Source: Mantis religiosa (Eukaryota > Arthropoda > Insecta > Mantodea > Mantidae). From it: DNA of 64,000 nucleotides. Shown here piece after piece: positions 22,561-34,751 of this stretch; the stretch's first letter is position 1, and the number at the start of each line of letters is the position of its first letter. Both the position numbers and the translations under genes were made by a program. The stretch is from NCBI GenBank assembly GCA_030765055.1, contig CM060952.1, positions 83,283,630 to 83,347,629 of the forward strand. The letters are read 5' to 3'. Below the pieces are notes generated by a model. That model saw nothing but the letters and a program-made list of their open reading frames with translations. It had not been told where the DNA came from and did not search any database.

Positions 22561-24774
22561 CGGTGAATTGTGGCTGCTGAGTAATGGTTTGCCAAAAGAA
22601 ATCTTATAACACCCCGCACCTCACACTTGGCGGGACTTTCTATTGTGGCGCTCACGTTTTGAGGTTATAAAATGACCTAGTTGTCGACGGGCCCTAAAAC
22701 ACCACACACTCACTCACTCACGATGCCCGCCTTTGGGCAGCTAGAAGCGCATTAAGCACTTCGCAGTCTGATGTGCAGATAACGGCACTACCCCCACAAC
22801 TTCTCGCACTGCGCACAAACGGCGATTACTTTCAAGATCGCCTTCGACGCCGAAACAGCGGTATGTTCTGCTGACAAATTAGGGCCCTCCAGTGCAAAAG
22901 TGGAGTACTTTCCACACAACTTGCAAAACACGTTCAACATAATTTGTTTTTCACCACTTTCTAATGGTTTCCCCCTGTGATGTTTTCATATTGCATGGAA
23001 GAAGCCATGTTTGTAGAACTGATTCTCTCCCTTCCTTTTCCATTTAAACTGCGCAAGCACAGCGTGCACTCTGATAGGTACATACAAATTACGATTACAA
23101 TATCAAATAAAATACTAATTATTTACTATTTCTGGCATTTGTAATAATGTGAAGTTATTTATATATTTTGCATTAGATGTAAAGCCATTGAAAATAACAT
23201 GCGAACTGTATTGTTAATCCGCATAGAGTTATAAGACTAATAAGCCAATGATGTCGCACACATATACACGTGCTTTTTTTACATCGTCATATAAACTAAG
23301 GACGGCACTGGTATAAATGCTACGCTTCTGGTTAAGTTTGGTTGTGGGTTAACATCAGCCTCAATATTTAAGACAAAAAAACCAAATTGCAGCAAAGCGG
23401 CCTTCATTCTATTGATATATCTTTCATTAAATACTGGAAATGCATTATTCTGATAATTATAGGATTTTCAATAATTTTTAAAATGTTTACTTACTTCCCT
23501 ACATAAAATTACATACTAACCTAGAATTAATAATATGGCACATATGGCTTCTCTTTCTATTACGTATTTACAGTAAGGTAAGTAGAGGGAGTATTGTATT
23601 CGAACCAAACATTCCATGCCGAGATTTCATAGAAAATACAGGATGTTAATGAATTACACTGAAATAATTTCAGCAATTGTAGACGTGACTAATATAAACA
23701 AGTTGAGATACGCAATGTATGGTCTGAGGGTAAACATAATGCAGTTAATTGTGTTAAATCTAACTGGCATTAGGTTTTGATGAGTTGGTATTCAACAAGG
23801 TGAATGAAATTATTGGATTAGAATGTCTTTAATATTGCTTTAAAACTCATTTTTAATAACTCCTTATTGGCATTCTCGAGATTCAATGCCTCAAAAATCT
23901 CTCAAATTTCGAACTAATGACTTGCCAATGCCACACTGAAGCGATTACCTACCTTCATACAGCATGTAGCTTTCTCTACATGTGCTCCTGTAGCTGTTCT
24001 GGCCGAAGCCGTAGCGCAGAAACCTGCCCTTCTAAAGGCCTTGGTTCAGTTCGTGTCATATAGTCCTGTTTTCCTTTGTTTTAATACATAAATTCTAATA
24101 GGAAGAAATGGTGTAATTAATAACTGAGAAAGTGATTCTGATTGGTCAGTGCAATAACACTACTATGAATTCCTTGACTCGGTATATTCTGCACTGAAAA
24201 CGCAGGTTTTCAGTTCAAGCAGTTCGTGTAAACCTGACCTAAAGAGTTGCAGTTACCTTTTTATTTTATCTAAGTTCGGTCACCTTTAAACCACCTCCTA
24301 TTTAGAAAAGTGAACGTAATAAGCAGGATTCAATCTTTGTTAGAAAGGTTTGTAATTAATTGCACTGACAAGGTGAAATTATTCCGTAAAATTCACGCAC
24401 TTATACAAGAATTATAAGCTCAGACACAATATTAAAAAAATTAGCAAACAAACAAAGCAAGCATGCGGCAAAAGAGGGAAGGAGACTCTGTCTTGTTTAT
24501 GTGTCACTTGAAAGCTAATGCCATAACCATTGTGCCAGAAGGAGCGTTCCGACACGTCTCTTCATTTTCGTGTGTTGTGCACTCAAGTATTATCATTATC
24601 AGTGGCGTACTGGTACCTTAGAAACTTATAGCCTTAACTTCCACATTTGAACCAACAGGCCATAAGTGTCCTATCTGAAAATACTTGTTGCTTCATTGCT
24701 CTAAAAGCATTTCGGTGTAGTTCATTAACATCCTGTATATTCATGCTTTTTAAGCTACTTGAACCGTAAACGTA
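22561..24774. other. Unassigned stretch; GC-richer to 22990
   Basis: 22600-22900 is GC-richer than its surroundings and may be the leader region of the mariner next to it, though no terminal repeat confirms this. Near 24000-24070 a weak tRNA-like segment (GCCGTAGCGCAGAAACC) may be a SINE remnant. No gene recognised. Confidence 0.4.
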
Positions 24775-24794
24775 TTTTGTTAAAGGTTCGTTAA

Positions 24795-24853
24795 TGTGTG
24801 TGTATGTGTGTGCATCTGTGTGTATGTGTGTATCTGTGTGTGCGTGCGTGTTT
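24795..24853. repeat. Interrupted TG-rich microsatellite
   Basis: About 60 bp of TGTG units broken by TATG, CATC and TGCG steps. Simple sequence. Confidence 0.8.
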
Positions 24854-25725
24854 GTGAACGGCGTAACTCAAAACGTGAAAAATCGGTCAAATAACAAAAC
24901 TTGCTATTCAAGCTAATGATAGAAGATATTTTTTACAAGAAAAATGTTGTAAACATTATGAATTTCTCAAGTGTCCCTAACGACTTTGATTAAAATAACT
25001 ATATATTAAACATATTTAAGAGGAAAATAAAATCTAAGGCTAAATTTTCTAAGAATAGCCTAACAAGACGTCTTTATTTTTAATGATTTTAGAATAATTT
25101 TGTGTAATTCTTCATAAACAACTTGTTTGTTTTCAACATATCTGTTATTAATAAATTCAGTTGTTCAATGTTATTTCATTTCTGTAAAATATTGTCAATA
25201 TTAAATTATTTCAAGCTATTACATGGAATGACTGTGGCACTTTATTGCCAACATATGGCATCCGAATTATCTATACAGCCTGTGCTGAAGATGATTCACA
25301 TTTCTTCAGAATAAGACTAAAGGTGCACTTAAACAGTAATTACATTCAGTGATCCACGAATTACTTCGAAATTATCTGAAAGCATATACGAGTTTCTAAA
25401 GACTTTCACTGCCATTTCTTTTGTTATAAAGATTCCTGGACTCAAGATATATGGTCCCACTCCACAAAATGGCGAGTTCTTTATGGGCTGGGGCGTCGGC
25501 GGTAGACCCTTTCCCTTCACTAGATAATATCTGTGTCTATATATCACACAGCTCAGCAAAACTTATTTAATTTCAATAATTCTGAGAAAAATTCTCTTGG
25601 TAAAAAATTTATTTTTGCCACCAGACTTGCAGCACACGTACCATCTGCAATGTCGTCACAGAGTGGATATTAAATATGTAGAAAATGGTGAAGCAATAGA
25701 GTAATTCTTCGAGCAGATTCAGAGT

Positions 25726-26500
25726 ATTAGATATTTTCACCACGGACATGATAATGCCTTACACTTTGTTCTATTGTATTGTTACTTAAGATAGCAGACT
25801 CAATGCTATAAAATACAACATTATACAAGATATTATCTGCCCGTCCATGTTCGTAGTTCTGGAGTGTCTGCCTGATATTCAACAGGTCCTGTGTTCGAAT
25901 CTCGGTCACGGTGAGTTATCTAGATAAAGTCATGCCGTGGTTTTCCCTTCTCCTGAAAGATGAATGTCTTGTAACTCTAAGCTCTATAGGCTCTGGGTTC
26001 ACTGAAGCTTCATTTTATGATCTGTTATCTGGTGTCTATCCTTCATCATTATCATAATCTTCATTCACTGGACTGTAGCAGAATGTACAGTAAAATAGTG
26101 ACCTCTAGTAAATGGTATACAGTTTTATAATAGAGCAGAGTTTATCTGTATGTTTATTCTTCATCATAACCATGGTCCTCTTTCAATGAACTGTAACAAA
26201 ATGTATAGCGCCATTAGTGACCTCTTGTAAATGGTATAACGTGTTATGATAAACTAGAACCCATCTGTGTGTCTAGCATTCATCATGATCAGTCCTTTAT
26301 TGGACTTTAACAAAATGTATATCAGAACTTATCTGTGTAACTATCTTCAATCGTGACTGTAAAAACTGTAGTGGACTGTAAAAACATGTATAGCACTACA
26401 TGTGTATAAGTATGCTTCATCCAGAGGAATCCCGATACGCTTTTAATATTTACGTTGGGTTGGAGCGCTACCCTAGCTGCTTATCTCTCCAATCGGTTAC
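25726..26500 (+). mobile_element. Composite element: SINE family A head joined to a ~120-bp minisatellite
   Basis: 25726-25785 is a head block (ATTTTCACCACGGACATGAT). 25850-26010 is a SINE A copy with B box GTGTTCGAATCTCGG and body ACTCTAAGCTCTATAGG. From 26033 the sequence passes straight into degenerate tandem units of about 120 bp, each with TCATCATGATC, GGACTGTAACAAAATGTATAG, GTGACCTC and GTAAATGGTATA. They end in a tail (GCTTCATCCAGAGGAATC, then TTTACGTTGGGTTGGAGC). The same units and tail recur at 63225-63940, followed there by the same head. The constant order suggests one repeat family, not chance neighbours. Confidence 0.65.
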
Positions 26501-26779
26501 TAGACAAAGACTATGCTAAACCGAGGCCAGTAGCCGAGTCACAATAGTATGGAATTTATATTAATGATTCTTGTCTTATCTGGATTACGGTACTCTCCAT
26601 AAAATTAAACGACCGGAGGTTGGCAGCATAAAGACATAGATACAGCACTTAAATGTTTATCAGAACTGGCGTTTGTTAAGAAAATATCACAGCGTGTGTT
26701 CTGTATGTGTATCTGGAAAGCTATAAATCTGAGAAACGTAATGTTTTAAAACTTCTTCTTGTTATTTAACTTCCCAAGG

Positions 26780-27060
26780 TGAACCACTCTCGTGGTGTTA
26801 GCGGATTCCTGGTCTTCTACCCCTTATGCCATTTGGCGACGGGTTGAGGAAACGCAACTCTAAATAGGACAGAGAAATCCAGGATGGTATATCAGCCCAA
26901 TGTCTGGAATGAGAGTGAGAGGAGTAGATGAATGCAATGAGGGTGAAGTAGATGAAAAGAAAGATGATAATGGAGCAATTGGAAGAATTATAGGGGGGGG
27001 GCGGAGATCCCGGAGAAAAAAAAAAACTCCCAACACCGTGTTGTCCACTACCAATCTCAC
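26780..27060 (+). mobile_element. tRNA-derived SINE, family C (plus-strand copy)
   Basis: Contains AATCCAGGATGGTATATCAG and CCCAATGTCTGGAATGAGAG, matching the body of the family C copy at 4370-4595. It also has a run of G (about 26992-27001) and an A run near 27017-27026. The tRNA-like head is poorly preserved. Confidence 0.5.
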
Positions 27061-29289
27061 ATGCTGTCTCCTGGGATCGAAGCCTTGGTCGCCTTGGTGA
27101 GCGTCAAGTGATATATTTTAAAACATTTTGGTAAAATGTGTTGTATCTTAAATTTACTAATTGTATAAAATTATATATAATTTCGCCATAATGGAGATAC
27201 TTCAGAGCTTGTTTTTGCAGACATTTTAGAAAACATCTAATGTTTACAAAAAATATCTTAAATGTGTTTTAAACAATATTTTTCGGTCCAGTACCTGAAG
27301 GAGTAAATATAAAGAGAAGAAATCCATGAAAATAATAGTTTGGAATAGGTAGGTGATGTTCTTGAAAAAACGTAATTTAAGATTTGCAAGTTTTCAGGTA
27401 TGCAGAGGAAGTACTTGATCATTTGATCTTATGACCACAGACGCTGTCCAGTGGGGCCTCTAATGTTTCCAGATGAAAGATCTACGTGCCCCGCTTTATC
27501 CATAAAGACAAGTTCCCGATGAATTTAGCGGTTCCTTCTCAAAACCCATAAGCCGAACGCCAAGCGCCTAACCCTGTTATACTTAAAGTTGAGGGGGGAA
27601 GTAACCGGATGAAATGGTCTTCTTATCGGCTTGAGAAAACCTGAGGGAACCTTCCCGATAATTGCAGGGCCAGCCTCATAAGCTACCACATGGTATATTT
27701 ATGAATCTAATTGGGTTTTCTCTCCCATGCCAGCTTTTGTGTTCAGTGGACCTCAAATTTTACATACTTGTCCAGATATTTATATAGAAGTTTTGATGAA
27801 ACACAAAGGTTTGCTTAAATCGGAATGCTACAGGAAATTCAAAACTCTCCTAAAGTATATAATATATTATCTATCGTCGTAAAAACACAACCTACATTTC
27901 AAACGATTTCAGCATTGAACTTCATCTTCTTAAGCGAAAGCAAACAAAATATCTATGCAGGAAATGAAAATAAATGAACAAAGCTTTTAATTTCTGTATC
28001 GGCAAATGTCGAAGTATAACGGAACAAGGAATATTCAATTTCTACAGAATACACGCCACGCGATGTTAGCACTCGAAGTTATCCGCTTTTCATATTATTG
28101 ATTTATTTGCTAGAATATTTAATCGAGAAGTTCCTTTACACAAGTTATCATTTTTTCTAGTAGCCTTGACTTCCTTGGAGAATTTCATGTGGAATTAACT
28201 TTCTTTGTTTAAAGTTTGCAGACAGTTAATGAAGAAGGTGATGAAGCGAGCCCATCTTCATATCCACAAAACATGTTAATTACTGAGACGTTGAAAATTA
28301 GAGAATATAACAACTCTACCTCTCGGATAATCTAATAAATAATGTAATTTCATTTTTATTATCGTCTTCTCTTCTGTAACAGCTAACAAGACGCTATGAG
28401 ACAAAATAAAAAACTTTTTAAAAACTTCTACTCAGGAGAGTTGTAAAACAGCTGAATGACAATATAAAAGGCACTCGAGGAAATGTAGACATTAAGAAGG
28501 ACATAGTCGTCATACAAATTATCCAATTTAAATTTTAAATTATACTATACCGTGCATATATTCATGTTCACACTAAAACCGTCGGCTCAATTTTATACAT
28601 TTGTACAAATTATCTGGGTGTGTCACTTAAAAGACTCAGCTTAGAAGTATTATGTTTCAACGAAAATTTGATTTCAATATTTTCTACAGTCACTTGAACA
28701 AATAAAGCATTTTTACAGAAATAGCCAAAAGTTTAGTGGTGCGTTTATAAGAATATGTTTCACATCTGGGCACCTAGACCCAATTGGCTGAACGATTATG
28801 CGCTAACCCCTGCGGTATGTAGCTAATACTACCTTACAGTCATCGTACTAGCAGCTGGGTTTTATTTTCCCTGTTATATCAGTCCGCTTCGTATTACCTA
28901 GTCCATATTTCTAATTTTAAGATTATTTATTGTATAAACAAACACATGTCTACATTCGCATGACTATCTATACAAATTCCTGTACAAACCATTCCTACAA
29001 ATAAATATTCGTGTATCTGGTTCACCTTACCTGAGACAAACGACTGTAGAAATGATTTTGTGACAATTTCTTGTGCGCACAATGGGAATAGGAGCTTAAG
29101 CAATAGTGAAATTTTTAAGAGCTGGTCGTTAAGTAATTTCTTTCACATTCTGTTCTCTTTACCAGGTCAACAGGTAGAAAAAGGATACAACGACTTTCTA
29201 TTTGGGAAAATGTGTGTGCTTATAAAATTTGAACCAGTAATAGAAATATCCTGAAAACGGTAATTGCTATAAAATGAATTTCACATAAA
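27061..29289. other. Unassigned stretch
   Basis: AT-rich; no motif, splice-bordered exon or repeat boundary recognised. Confidence 0.5.
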
Positions 29290-29420
29290 TTTTAAGCTTT
29301 AACGAGATCTATACTTTTTGTAGAGTAAGATTTTGTTTATCTGTTATAGTTTACCATTTATCTAAATATGATCCAGAATTATGTCGACTTCAGAAGACAT
29401 TTCCAAAAAATTAAAGATAT
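29290..29420 (+). repeat. Copy of dispersed repeat R1
   Basis: AACGAGATCTATACTT, then GATTTTGT and GTTTACCATTTA and a diverged CCAGAA block, in the same order as at 44190-44380 and 53365-53560. Unknown class. Confidence 0.5.
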
Positions 29421-29704
29421 ACATTTCGTTTGTCATGTAATTATCTTAAATATAATATATTTTATTTAAAATATTTAGAGGAAGTTTGAGAACATAAAAA
29501 TTTGGGAAAGTCCGTGTATTTATAAAAATGCAAACTATTAACTAGGAATATTTTGAAACTCGTTATTGCTACCGACACACACAGTATGAATTTCCGTTAA
29601 AATGGTTGGCTGGAACAAATAGGGAAGGTGACATAAGGAGAATACTTGTACTTGATTGGTGTATCAAATCTTTTGGTTGTACTCATCCAGTCCTTTGTGT
29701 CGGT

Positions 29705-29885
29705 CTGTGTGGCTGAATTGGTCAGTCTAGAGTTTTAATGTGGTGTATTCGAATCCAGTCCATAAAGATGGGGTTTTAACCGTGCTTAAAACTGATAGGT
29801 CCACGTCACTAAATTCACTGGCATATAAAAAAACTTCTGCGGGATGAAATTCCAGCACACCGACGTACTTATATGATCTTGAAAG
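29705..29885 (+). mobile_element. tRNA-derived SINE, family F
   Basis: A-box-like GTGGCTGAATTGGTCAG and B-box-like TATTCGAATCCAGTCC are followed by a body ending AAACTTCTGCGGGATGAAAT and ATATGATCTTGAAAG. This is the shared 3' body of the copies at 5255 and 60755. Confidence 0.65.
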
Positions 29886-31792
29886 CTAACGAACAAAATA
29901 TTCAGTTATTTTTCACTGCTTTAATAGCAAAGTACATGACTCAAACAGTAATAAACTCAAATACAAATAGTTACGTAAATAAATACTGGAATATTGCATT
30001 TTACGTCACTTCTGCCATTGCATTGTTTCAATACATAAGGAAGCATTTTAGTGGTTCAAAATTGTAACATAAAGGTTCCAAATCAGATTTAATAGTGATT
30101 CAGTGTTGATGGAGTTTGTCCAAGCTCAACTGCCTAGCCCTGATGATCACATCGATACTTTTGCTTCAACATGTTTGCATGCCTTCTGGCTACAACGTGG
30201 ATGGGACCAGGAGATTTTCAAATTGTAGTTGTGTCAGGTAGGTACTACTCCTGAAGATGTCGTGTGTGTGTTAAATGATAATAACCAGGATATGCCTATC
30301 CAAATTATTTACAGCATATCAACAATGTTTACTATGCATGTACTTGGTCCACAAAAATAACTATGTTGTAAATGGCTCCCATTCGTCACTTTTTACACCT
30401 TCCTTTCATGTAGTGAGTTTTTTTTTTCTTTCAAAAAGTTATAAGTTTGTAACAAGTGATAAGTTTGTAACACTAGAGAATAAAACATTAATATCTTTAA
30501 TTAATAAGCAGTACATTGCTGATGTGTTTTATACTTATCTTTGGGAAGTTTTTATCGAGATATTCAAGAGAAAACTTTTCTTTTTAACAAATTGCGCTGG
30601 TTTCGCAATGGACGTATTGTTTTTCCTTGAACATTTCGATTTTCAACTAATTCTGAAGGCAAAACATTTGTGTTAACATGATTATATCTTCTGTTCAATT
30701 AACCTATGTAGTATTTTAAGACTGGCTGTCTATTTTAGGTAGATTTTTCTGTAGTAGCACATTGCTATTAATTTAGAATTCGTGGTAACTGCCAGAAATA
30801 TTCATAAATATTCACATAGCTATTTAGAAAAAGAATATGAGAATTGCATTCAATATAATATATATTTCACTTGTTGCAAGTATGATCCCCCCCTCTCCCT
30901 ATTGGCTATACTATGATATGCAATATGCTAGTCATATCTTTGTGATATAAAGTTGTTGTTTATTTTTGATGGCACGTCATTGTTACATTGAACAATATAC
31001 AATGTGTTACATGTGTAATACTTAGCTTGTTATTTTGATGCTGTACTGACAATCGATTGAATAATCGATCATGTATTTAGTCGTCCATAATCTATTATAT
31101 TGATATGGAAACCAGAGTATATATTAAAGTTCAATCTGGTTTTTTGATGTCTGGTGTAATCATTTTATAAAATAAATGTATAAAAACTACACATACCTGT
31201 CTTTCATTTTGATCGTCCTAAACAAAATCCTCTTTCATCCCAAATCCAAAACATAGTTACAGGATATTTTGTAAGTAAAGAAAACTAAAACTAAAAAAAT
31301 AAAGAAACCCATTTTAAAATGTTAGGAAACGTCAAATTAATTATTTTGTATGAGTACTTAAAAAAATCAAGCAATATTTATCCATTAATGTGTATACAGA
31401 GTGATATCATCGATAGCCACTTTAAATGACAATATTTTTATTAAAAAAGTTTTATGAAAACAGTTTTATCGATCACTTGTCTAACAACTTTGTTTCAAAT
31501 TTAACAGCTACTGTAATAAACGAAATTCTAATTGTTTAATATGATTTTTCCATATACAGTCTAACCCTGGCTAATAATAAGGAATATGAATTTCTGTTGA
31601 ACTATTTCAAGACTATTACGGAAGCTATCGTTGATTTATACTGAGAAATGTGTTGATGCTCAAAAGTATTTCAAGTAACAACCACCTTATTCTGACAGCC
31701 GGCAAACATATTATGCATGGGTGTTCCACTCTGTATTAAAGCAGTAGAGAATTTTCTGTGAGCGTAACGTTATATTTTTAATTTGATTTCAG
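29886..31792. other. Upstream region of the STPG2-like gene, mostly unassigned
   Basis: No clear 5' exon or core promoter was identified. A 39-codon frame from ATG at 30109 to the stop ending at 30228 (MEFVQAQLPSPDD...) lies between an AG at 30103-30104 region and a GTAGGTAC at about 30238. It could be an untranslated first exon, but the pyrimidine tract is poor. Confidence 0.35.
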
Positions 31793-31947
31793 GTGTTGAG
31801 TCATGGAAAATGATGAAAAATAATGTGAAGAAACTGGGGGAATCATGTATGACAGAGCTGAACGATTTGTTGACATCAAAACTGAAACACCGCCTAATGT
31901 AGGACCCACCACTTACAATCTTCCTGAACTTTTTGAGAAGTCTCTAG
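31793..31947 (+). CDS. STPG2: STPG2-like gene, first coding exon (5'UTR 31793-31844, CDS from 31845)
   Basis: The exon follows a good acceptor (TTTGATTTCAG, ending 31792) and ends at a GTAAAC donor (31948). Translation starts at ATG 31845 with MYDRAERFVDIKTETPP, then VGPTTYNLPELFEKSL. The MYDRA start is that of vertebrate STPG2, and PNVGPTTYN is the first proline-glycine (SHIPPO/ODF3) repeat. STPG proteins are associated with sperm tails; the exact role of STPG2 is poorly defined. The CDS part is 103 nt and ends in phase 1, matching the next exon. An upstream ATG at 31803 opens a six-codon frame (MENDEK, stop ending 31823) in the leader. The product is inferred from motifs and my memory of the family. 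Confidence 0.8.
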
Positions 31948-32322
31948 GTAAACAAGTAAAATTGATACCTACCATTTGGAGGCAGTAAGAAGTCATTAAG
32001 TCAGTATTTTGAGACGTTTATATTCGCTTGCTTTCTTGTCTGTCTGTTTGGTACACAATTTGCAACTGATTTTAACTAATTCTCCAATGAGGTATAAACT
32101 TGAAAATTTAAATATATAGTAGCTTTATAAGTGTTTGATTGATCTCTAATGTTGGCTGTACTTACATAAATGACCCAATTGTACTGTAAAGGGTGCAGGT
32201 GGCTGTCAATGTGTACTACAACACAGTTCAAAAGCCTGTTCAAAAAATATACTTCTATTTCTCTTGGTGACGTTTTACTTCGCATGCGTTTCAGACAAAT
32301 TGTGAATTAATCACTAAATATA
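31948..32322. other. Intron 1 of STPG2-like gene, left part
   Basis: No repeat or motif recognised here. The intron runs 31948-36974 and holds a mariner and a Tc1 element with a nested solo LTR. Confidence 0.6.
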
Positions 32323-33340
32323 AGGATCATTCAAATGAAACCCAGTCATTTGTATAAAGTAAGTCAAAAATAGTCGCCAAAACTGTTGGCCCATTTATCC
32401 CATTGAAGCAATAGTCGGTCAATTCCATCTTTTAAGAAGATAGTAGGCTACTGCACTGCACTGCACTGGTCTACACTGTACGGTGGCTGTTTAAGCGTTT
32501 CCCATCAAAACTGCTGAAATCTAGTCTTCACCACATTGCCAGTGTGTGGGCGCGAATCGTCATGCAGGGAATAACGCTATTGGACAACATGCCTGGGCGT
32601 TTCGACTTGATGGCTCGTCTAAGGTTCTGTAAAGTGGCTTGGTAACGCTGGGCATTAATGGTGGTTCCGAATTCCAGGAACTAGACAAGCAGCGAAGCCT
32701 TGTGGTCAAAAAGAACATCATGACCTTACCAGAAGTGGTGTGCACGGCCTTTGATTTGTTTGGAGGAGGTGATGTATGTTTCCACTGCTTGCTCTGACGC
32801 TTGCTTTTCGGCTCAATATGCTGACACTATTTTTCTTCATCAGTAACAATATGCGACAGAAAGCCGTAATCTTTTTCATGATAATGTTGCATTTGACACA
32901 AAGACGGCGCCATTCGAGTATTGCTCGTTCAGCGGTCAGTTGGCAGGGAACCCACTGTGCACAAACTTTTCGAAATGTCAGTTGTTGATGCATTATGATG
33001 TGAATGACTCCCATGCTAATACCTAGTAACCGATGGATCTCGTCCACGGTGATTTTGCGATTGTCCAAGATTTAAGCATTCACTTTCGAAATCATTTCAG
33101 GTGTGATGACACGATGCACCTGTTCAGGACGAGCATCGTCTTCCAGTAAATCGCGCCCCTCAGGGAATCTTTTATATTATTCCACAACACTTGAACGACA
33201 CAGACTGTTCTCATCGTAAGCCTTATTCCGTCATATATTTCAGGCCTCCAACACCCTCCGCCGGTAAAAGACGAATCACTCCTCGTTGTTCCTGCTCATT
33301 GAAATAAATCGCTGTCGTTTAATTTAAAAATTCCAAACTT
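32323..33340 (-). pseudogene. Dead mariner-like transposase in intron 1
   Basis: The left end reads GGATCATTCAAATGAAACCC after a TA, typical of a mariner terminus. On the minus strand NRKITVDEIHRLLGIS and QLTFRKVCAQWVPCQLT match the N-terminal helix-turn-helix region and linker. LHDDSRPHTG is the second catalytic block. A PPYSVD fragment remains of the third, where sequence has been lost. Many stops and frameshifts break the frame. The matching right terminal repeat was not found, so the right edge is approximate. Confidence 0.8.
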
Positions 33341-33809
33341 TTAATTCACTTTAAATGTTTTATGCTATTTTTCTTAAAGACTTAACACATGAATTATATT
33401 GCTTTGTTACAATTTTCCGGAAATAAATTTTAAGTCTTTTACAATATTTCGCCTTGACAATTAATTACACGTCCGTTCCCTTCGACGTTCCCAAATCAAA
33501 GGACGCTATCTTTTCTATCCACTTATCCAAGATTATTGATTTCTCTCTTTTCGTTGCTATAACTACCAAACAACCTTTTTCTCACTGGTCCAAGCTAATT
33601 ACAACAACCAATATTAACACATTGCATCATATCATGTCCCACTGAATTTCACACTTTCATTTCTTATGCATATTAACTTTCCCATGCCGATCTTTAAACT
33701 ATTATTAAACATATTTAAATATTTTCAATTTTCGGGGCCTAAACTGAAACAACTGTTACAGGTTGGAGACGCTGACCACTTTCCATTTGAATGTCCCTTA
33801 TATTATGCC
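33341..33809. other. Unassigned intronic spacer
   Basis: AT-rich; nothing recognised between the mariner and Tc1 remnants. Confidence 0.5.
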
Positions 33810-34275
33810 ACTACCTCAACATAAATATCACGGTACAGCACAAGAACGCTGTAATACATGCTGTATTAGATGAAAATCACAAGCAGAGGTTGTTCGTAAT
33901 GTTCATCTATCTAAACAACTTGTATATGTCTGGATCGAACTTCAGGTCCGTGTTCATGCATACAACAAATCATGTCAAAGTCGACCTAGAAAAACAACCA
34001 AAGAGAATACAGTATCAGATTCTCGAAGGTATGCACGACAAATCAATGCCGATCTGGTACAGAATTATGGCGTAGACGTCCATGTATCTAATGGTAACGG
34101 TAGATTTTACCATGCTCATTGCCCGTGTAAGAAACCCTGCTTAAGTCCTCACAGGAGACGGCAGAGAGTTGCGTTTTCAAAAGAACGTCGTCACTGCACA
34201 GACCGGGAATGGTCAAGTGTATTAGGGAGCGATGAGAGCAAATTTAATTTGATGTCTTCTGATCTTATTCAATGT

Positions 34276-34751
34276 TGTAACTTTGTGAGTTCGTAGAATT
34301 AAAAGTCCCAGTTGCAGATATTCCAAATGTTCTTTATTTCCGTAGAAATACGCTGTTCAATTCTCACGTAACAACATTACGTCACATACACCACACAATC
34401 TATCAAGGTCGATGACAATAACAAACAGCGATCAGTTTACAACTTCAGCTCAGCTGTTTACTACTTACGACTGTTCGCGACTCACTCTCGTTTTACAACT
34501 GTCCGCTGGCGTGTCACAATCTCTTATATATCTCATTCATAAATTCGAGAGACTTCCGGGACAAACAAACAAGCAAACTGTTCCGTACAATCACTAGATG
34601 TTTCTGGAATAACAAGACATCGAATGAGGAAATCCGAACTTTCCAGAAGCGCAACTTAATCTGCTTCGGCAAGTCGTTTACCTCCGCTATCTTTATTTAC
34701 CGGCAATTTGTGTACAAAAGCCGCGCTATCGTAGATAACGGATTCGCGACA
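34276..34751 (-). mobile_element. Solo LTR (476 bp), related to the 6066-8437 element, inside the Tc1 copy
   Basis: On the plus strand it starts TGTAACTTTGTGAGTTCGTA and continues with AATGTTCTTTATTTCC. These match the reverse complement of the end of the LTR at 6066-6637, so it lies in minus orientation. It ends GCGACA at 34751. Flanks are ATGT (34272-34275) and ATAT (34752-34755), a 4-bp duplication with one change, the same size as that of the intact element. On the minus strand it has a TATA box near 34524-34532 and AATAAA at 34333-34338. The Tc1 reading frame stops at its left edge and resumes in register after its right edge, which fixes both boundaries. Confidence 0.85.
34524..34648 (-). 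promoter_or_regulatory. Solo-LTR promoter with a perfect heat-shock element
   Basis: Minus strand: TTCTGGAAAGTTC (34636-34648) is three perfect alternating heat-shock units. TTCCAGAAACATC (34597-34609) has one base off. Both lie upstream of TATATAAG near 34524-34532. Responsiveness is inferred from motif alone. Confidence 0.5.

Noticed and set aside
20390..23310. Weak inverted similarity between 20390-20480 and 23220-23310
   Set aside because: Shared blocks are short and broken; not enough to define an element.
30109..30228. 39-codon frame MEFVQAQLPSPDD...
   Set aside because: Splice-like borders exist but the pyrimidine tract is weak, and the frame does not join the STPG2-like start; kept only as a possible untranslated exon.
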